A stretch of 34,643 bases of DNA from Antrodiella citrinella (Eukaryota > Basidiomycota > Agaricomycetes > Polyporales > Steccherinaceae): positions 1 through 34,643 of the forward strand of contig SGPM01000296.1 of NCBI GenBank assembly GCA_004802725.1. Direction: 5' to 3'. Positions 31,385-34,643 of this stretch are shown here, piece after piece. Below the pieces are notes generated by a model, which was not told where the DNA came from, ran no database searches, and saw only the letters and a program-made list of their open reading frames with translations. Both the position numbers and the translations under genes were made by a program. How positions within the stretch are numbered: the stretch's first letter is position 1; the number at the start of each line of letters is the position of its first letter.

Positions 31385-33961
31385 TCAAACGCCTTTGATT
31401 CCCAAATCCTCTGCAATGATAGCGGCTGCCTTCTCCGCAATACCCAACGTTGTCGAATATGTGTTCTGCAAGTCAAGTTAGCCTCGCAGGCGTGGACAAT
31501 CGCATGCTAGCAAGTACTTACAGCGGAGACGTTACTGGGAGCGATGGAGAGGTCTGTGATAATGAGTATAAGTACAACGAAGAATTCGGCTGAGGTACTG
31601 TACCAGCGAGTTTCAGCCCCTGAACTCCATATACATTCAACCGGGGATCCACGACCCCACCTTGCTCGCGCGGCTTCATGGGACATGTACCAAGCTTATC
31701 AACAAAGGTCAGACCGAGACGCAGCATTAGAAACAAATGGCACGCACCGAATGCCAACACGTATTGACTACCAGACGTAGCGCACCCATCAGTATAATGC
31801 TTGCATCTCTTGTGAGAGGGAATACAACATACCGAAATCCCGATGATACTTATCAATAATCTTGTTGTCCTCCGCTGTCCACTTAATGTTTGGGGCATCC
31901 ATAGGGACCGGCATGGCCTCGTGACGACAAGTCCCCTCGCTGCCTTCAGGGAACTGAGGGTGCCAAGGTGTGTACTCGCCTCGGTAGCATTTCATGCGGC
32001 GGGTGAACTCTCGCATGACCTTGTAGCCCCACCTGAGAGCAGCAACGTCCTCGGGTCTGTAGGTGTCAAGATAATGATCTGTCGATAAAGTTGCGCGTGT
32101 GACTCACTTGGTGAGGAAAGCAGGGTCGAAGTCTGGTGCTGCATACACATCCTCACCTGAGGAGATGTGTATATGACCAGTAGATGCGGGATATTGCACG
32201 TAGTAGGAGAACGTGAAGTATTTCCTTTCTGGAGCAAGTAACACATTTCCTACCAAGCTGTTCGTTTATGAGGTCAATCACTACGAAGTGATACATATTG
32301 ACTTACAGAGAAAGTGGGGCAAAGAACAGGACAGGTTTGTCAGGTGCGTCCGCGTAGTATTCCTTCCATCTAGGAGTGAAGTCTGGACCGATAGCTTTGA
32401 GCTCCTCTTCGTCGGGACGTAGCTTCAGTCCGGCGTCCAAACCACTAAACGACCGTCAAGCATCGTGTAGTCTAGAAATAGTGAGGGTAGCTTACTTCGA
32501 AGCCATCAATCCAGAGCCGCTCTGGAGCCATTTTGCACTCCATTCTACCAGGAAAACACATATGAGTTCGCATGGAATTGAAGATGGAATAGTGGTACTG
32601 ACTCTCGATCTCTTCCGGCTTTCCTCGGACGATTGCATCAAGGGTCTCCGACTCGTCGCTAGCATGGAAAACCGGGAACATACCCGTATGATCTGTAGGT
32701 TCCCGTCATGAGCTTGACGCATGTTGGACTTCGGTTACGCACGGACTTACCCTGGTAAGTAGCCCCAACGCCAGGCAAATCTACTAGCGGCTTTACACCA
32801 GCGGCTTGAAGTACATTTGTCGCACCGATCCCCGAACGCTCCAGGATCAAGGGAGACCCGCAAGACCCGGCTGAGACGATGACAAGTCGCGTTGCGCGAG
32901 CGTTCAAGATCTCTTGTGAAGCTTCCGGATGAAATTTGGCGTTGGGAAAATACTCGACGCTAACGGCACGATTGTTTCTATACTGATATCGTCAGTACAT
33001 CATTCTGTACTGATTGGTCTGCGGCTTACTCAAAAACGACACGCTTGACTAGATGCTCTGTCAGAATCACTAGATTCGGATTGTGACTTTGGGGGTAAAT
33101 AAAGTGATGAGGTACATCGGACCGTCTACCAGTTGTGGCACTGATCCACCTATGAACATCAACATACATGAGCCAGAAAATCCGCTGATCCAAAGAGCGT
33201 CCTTACTTCCGACAATGACCATACTTGTTGATGCCTGACGTGACTCCGCTGATATCGTCCGTGCGACCACGCTTGGGGTCGTAGTGACCTGCAACCTCAA
33301 GAAAGTCCTCTCCTACATTTCCTACTATACCGCCTAACGATACGGATAGAGGACCGGAGTAACCATGGGTCTCTTTGTCCGGTTGAACCTGGTAAGTCTC
33401 CACCTTCAAGACAATCGGTCAATTACGCCGCCATCTTTTGGGACAAAGCATACCTTCTTCAAGTACGGAAGCATGTCATCAGAACCCCAACCTGGATTCT
33501 TGTACTTGCGTTCCCAGTCATCGAAGTCAGATGCGCTGGCGCGATTGTATACGGTAACTACCAGATAAACTCGGTCTGTTAACGAGGTAAAGATTATATT
33601 CCGCGCTCACAGTTCACACTGGAACCTCCGCCAAGGCATTGACCCGTAGGCACAATCACAGAACGACCATCGAGAGCTGCGGCGGGTTTACTGGCCATGA
33701 ACTTCACGGTGCGTGTGTTCGGTTGCAAGTGGGTCGCAAAGCGAGCAGGCTGCACATGGGCGAGATCTTCCAATGTGCGCGGTCCACTCTCCACAATGAG
33801 GATTCTGAGCGACGGCTCAGCCGCGATCAAGCGACCCGCGACGAGACATGCCGTAGTGCCACCTTCAAGAGATAGAATGACATGTTAGCCGCGTACAGTG
33901 ATAGTAAGGACGTTTGCTTACCTCCAGCGAAGATGATGTCGTACTCGTTCGCAGATAGCAT
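31385..33961 (-). CDS. AOX: GMC alcohol oxidase, AA3_3 (methanol-oxidase type)
   Basis: FAD enzyme that oxidises short primary alcohols with O2 to aldehyde and H2O2. Exons 33961-33922, 33862-33611, 33557-33454, 33403-33207, 33149-33030, 32977-32751, 32692-32603, 32544-32496, 32444-32307, 32257-32108, 32056-31833, 31767-31748, 31694-31604, 31553-31522 and 31465-31385; all phases close (604 aa). Marks: DIIFAGGGTTAC near the start, GQCLGGGSSVNF (GMC signature 1), SAGSCGSPLILERSGIG (signature 2), GLDAGLKLRP, PMKPREQGGVVDPRLNVYG, WHSLGTC with the catalytic His (H536) and SANTYST with the partner Asn (N579). The third Gly of the Rossmann GxGxxG is Ala. The C-terminus GIKGV is not an obvious peroxisomal signal. 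No secretion signal is seen. Confidence 0.9.
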
Positions 33962-34030
33962 GGTCGCTAACATACGACAGCAGGGGATGCAGGAAGAAGA
34001 GCTATAGCGCGTGTCAGTCGCTCCTCGGGG

Positions 34031-34038
34031 TTTTTATG
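34031..34038 (-). promoter_or_regulatory. Possible TATA element of the alcohol oxidase
   Basis: CATAAAAA on the minus strand, 70 bases upstream of the start codon. It is a non-canonical match, so the call rests mainly on position. Confidence 0.3.
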
Positions 34039-34452
34039 TTACTCTCGGTCTGTCCTGTTCCGTCAGTCGTCCGTGTGTATCACCCCAGCAGCGTCAACTA
34101 ACACACGACGAAGAGAGGACATGGGTCAGCGCAATTGACTGCATTCAATTGAATTCTCTTTCTATGGCCACTGCAAGCCTTCAGGGGGCATCCATGAGTA
34201 ATGTGGAAACCTGAGCGCGGTGGCTCACACACCGAGTCGGACTGACATGTCCTGACGATACATGTCTGTAATCATATAAGTAAAACGCAGATAGCAATGT
34301 CACCTTTCATAGAGTAGGGCTACCACATTCGAGCCTGACTGGCGTCCTTTCGCAAAGATTTGGACTCGTGCACGACCACTCATGCTGGGCTTTGGAATGG
34401 ACGGCTGTGACGTGCACATGATTCCTTGTTTAAGGCCCTGTTCGGGAGCTCT

Positions 34453-34482
34453 AGTACAGTCGAGTACAGTCGAGTACCGTAC
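34453..34482. repeat. 10-bp tandem repeat
   Basis: AGTACAGTCG occurs twice in tandem and is followed by the related AGTACCGTAC. It lies about 490 bases upstream of the alcohol oxidase start. Confidence 0.6.
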
Positions 34483-34498
34483 ATTTCGGACAATTCCG

Positions 34499-34538
34499 CA
34501 ACTCGAGCCACCCAAGCGCGCGAGTTGAGCTCGAGTTG
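34499..34538. repeat. 10-bp perfect inverted repeat
   Basis: CAACTCGAGC at 34499-34508 is matched by GCTCGAGTTG at 34529-34538 with a 20-base GC-rich spacer. This could form a hairpin or bind a dimeric factor. Confidence 0.55.
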
Positions 34539-34643
34539 TCACAAAATGTCACAGATGGGTAACAGTGTTACGATCGCAACATCTCCGCTGTGTGATCACC
34601 CACCGCTGCTCAGAGTTGAACACGACACCATGGTATGCATCCG

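Larger units (their letters stand above)
33962..34643. other. 5' flank of the alcohol oxidase
   Basis: No gene is seen. A CATAAAAA sequence on the minus strand (34038-34031), about 70 bases above the ATG at 33961, may be the TATA element. The far end holds short repeats (34453-34482 and 34499-34538). Confidence 0.45.

Noticed and set aside
34215..34228. A 14-base match to the start of a primate Alu element (GCGCGGTGGCTCAC), possibly a Pol III SINE or contamination
   Set aside because: Similarity stops on both sides, there is no B box or A-rich tail, and a 14-base match in 34 kb of GC-balanced DNA is not strong evidence.

Overview
The window looks like nuclear DNA of an Agaricomycete-type basidiomycete. 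The evidence is a FunK1 kinase, an AA3_3 (methanol-oxidase-type) GMC alcohol oxidase plus a damaged paralogue, and very intron-dense genes. I placed about 90 introns by reading frame and homology. Most are 45-65 nt with GTNNGT donors, CTNAC-like branch sites and YAG acceptors. Exon models were built by hand and checked for phase; nearly all close exactly.

Layout, left to right. 1-3.9 kb is gene-poor: a C-terminal remnant (+) and an intact copy (-) of a small protein family I do not recognise, then a diverged tandem duplication. 3.9-6.3 kb: a class-3 (fatty) aldehyde dehydrogenase with a C-terminal membrane anchor (+), carrying a 7-nt microexon and two GC-AG introns. 7.1-7.6 kb: a frameshifted second copy of the small family (+). 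8.4-12.0 kb: a CRIB-domain PAK/Ste20-like kinase (-) with altered catalytic motifs. 12.7-14.2 kb: RNA polymerase I subunit RPA49 (-) with one apparent frameshift. 14.6-17.9 kb: the H3K36 methyltransferase SET2 (+), head to head with RPA49. 18.3-19.2 kb: an alcohol oxidase relic with an in-frame internal deletion (+). 19.4-27.1 kb: the U3 processome HEAT-repeat protein UTP10 (-, 29 exons). 27.7-30.6 kb: a FunK1 kinase (-). 31.4-34.0 kb: an apparently intact AA3_3 alcohol oxidase (-, 15 exons).

The core genes serve rRNA synthesis and processing (RPA49, UTP10) and transcription-coupled chromatin marking (SET2). They sit among accessory genes typical of basidiomycetes: alcohol oxidase and its relic, FunK1, and the orphan family. 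Alcohol oxidase makes aldehyde and H2O2, and the aldehyde dehydrogenase oxidises aldehydes, but nothing in the sequence links them as a pathway. No tRNA, rRNA, CRISPR array or clear transposon was seen.

The most notable points are the microexon inside the aldehyde dehydrogenase catalytic ELGGK motif, the internally deleted alcohol oxidase that keeps a TATA box and splice sites, the R-for-K and S-for-G changes in the PAK-like kinase, and the orphan gene family with a conserved intron position.
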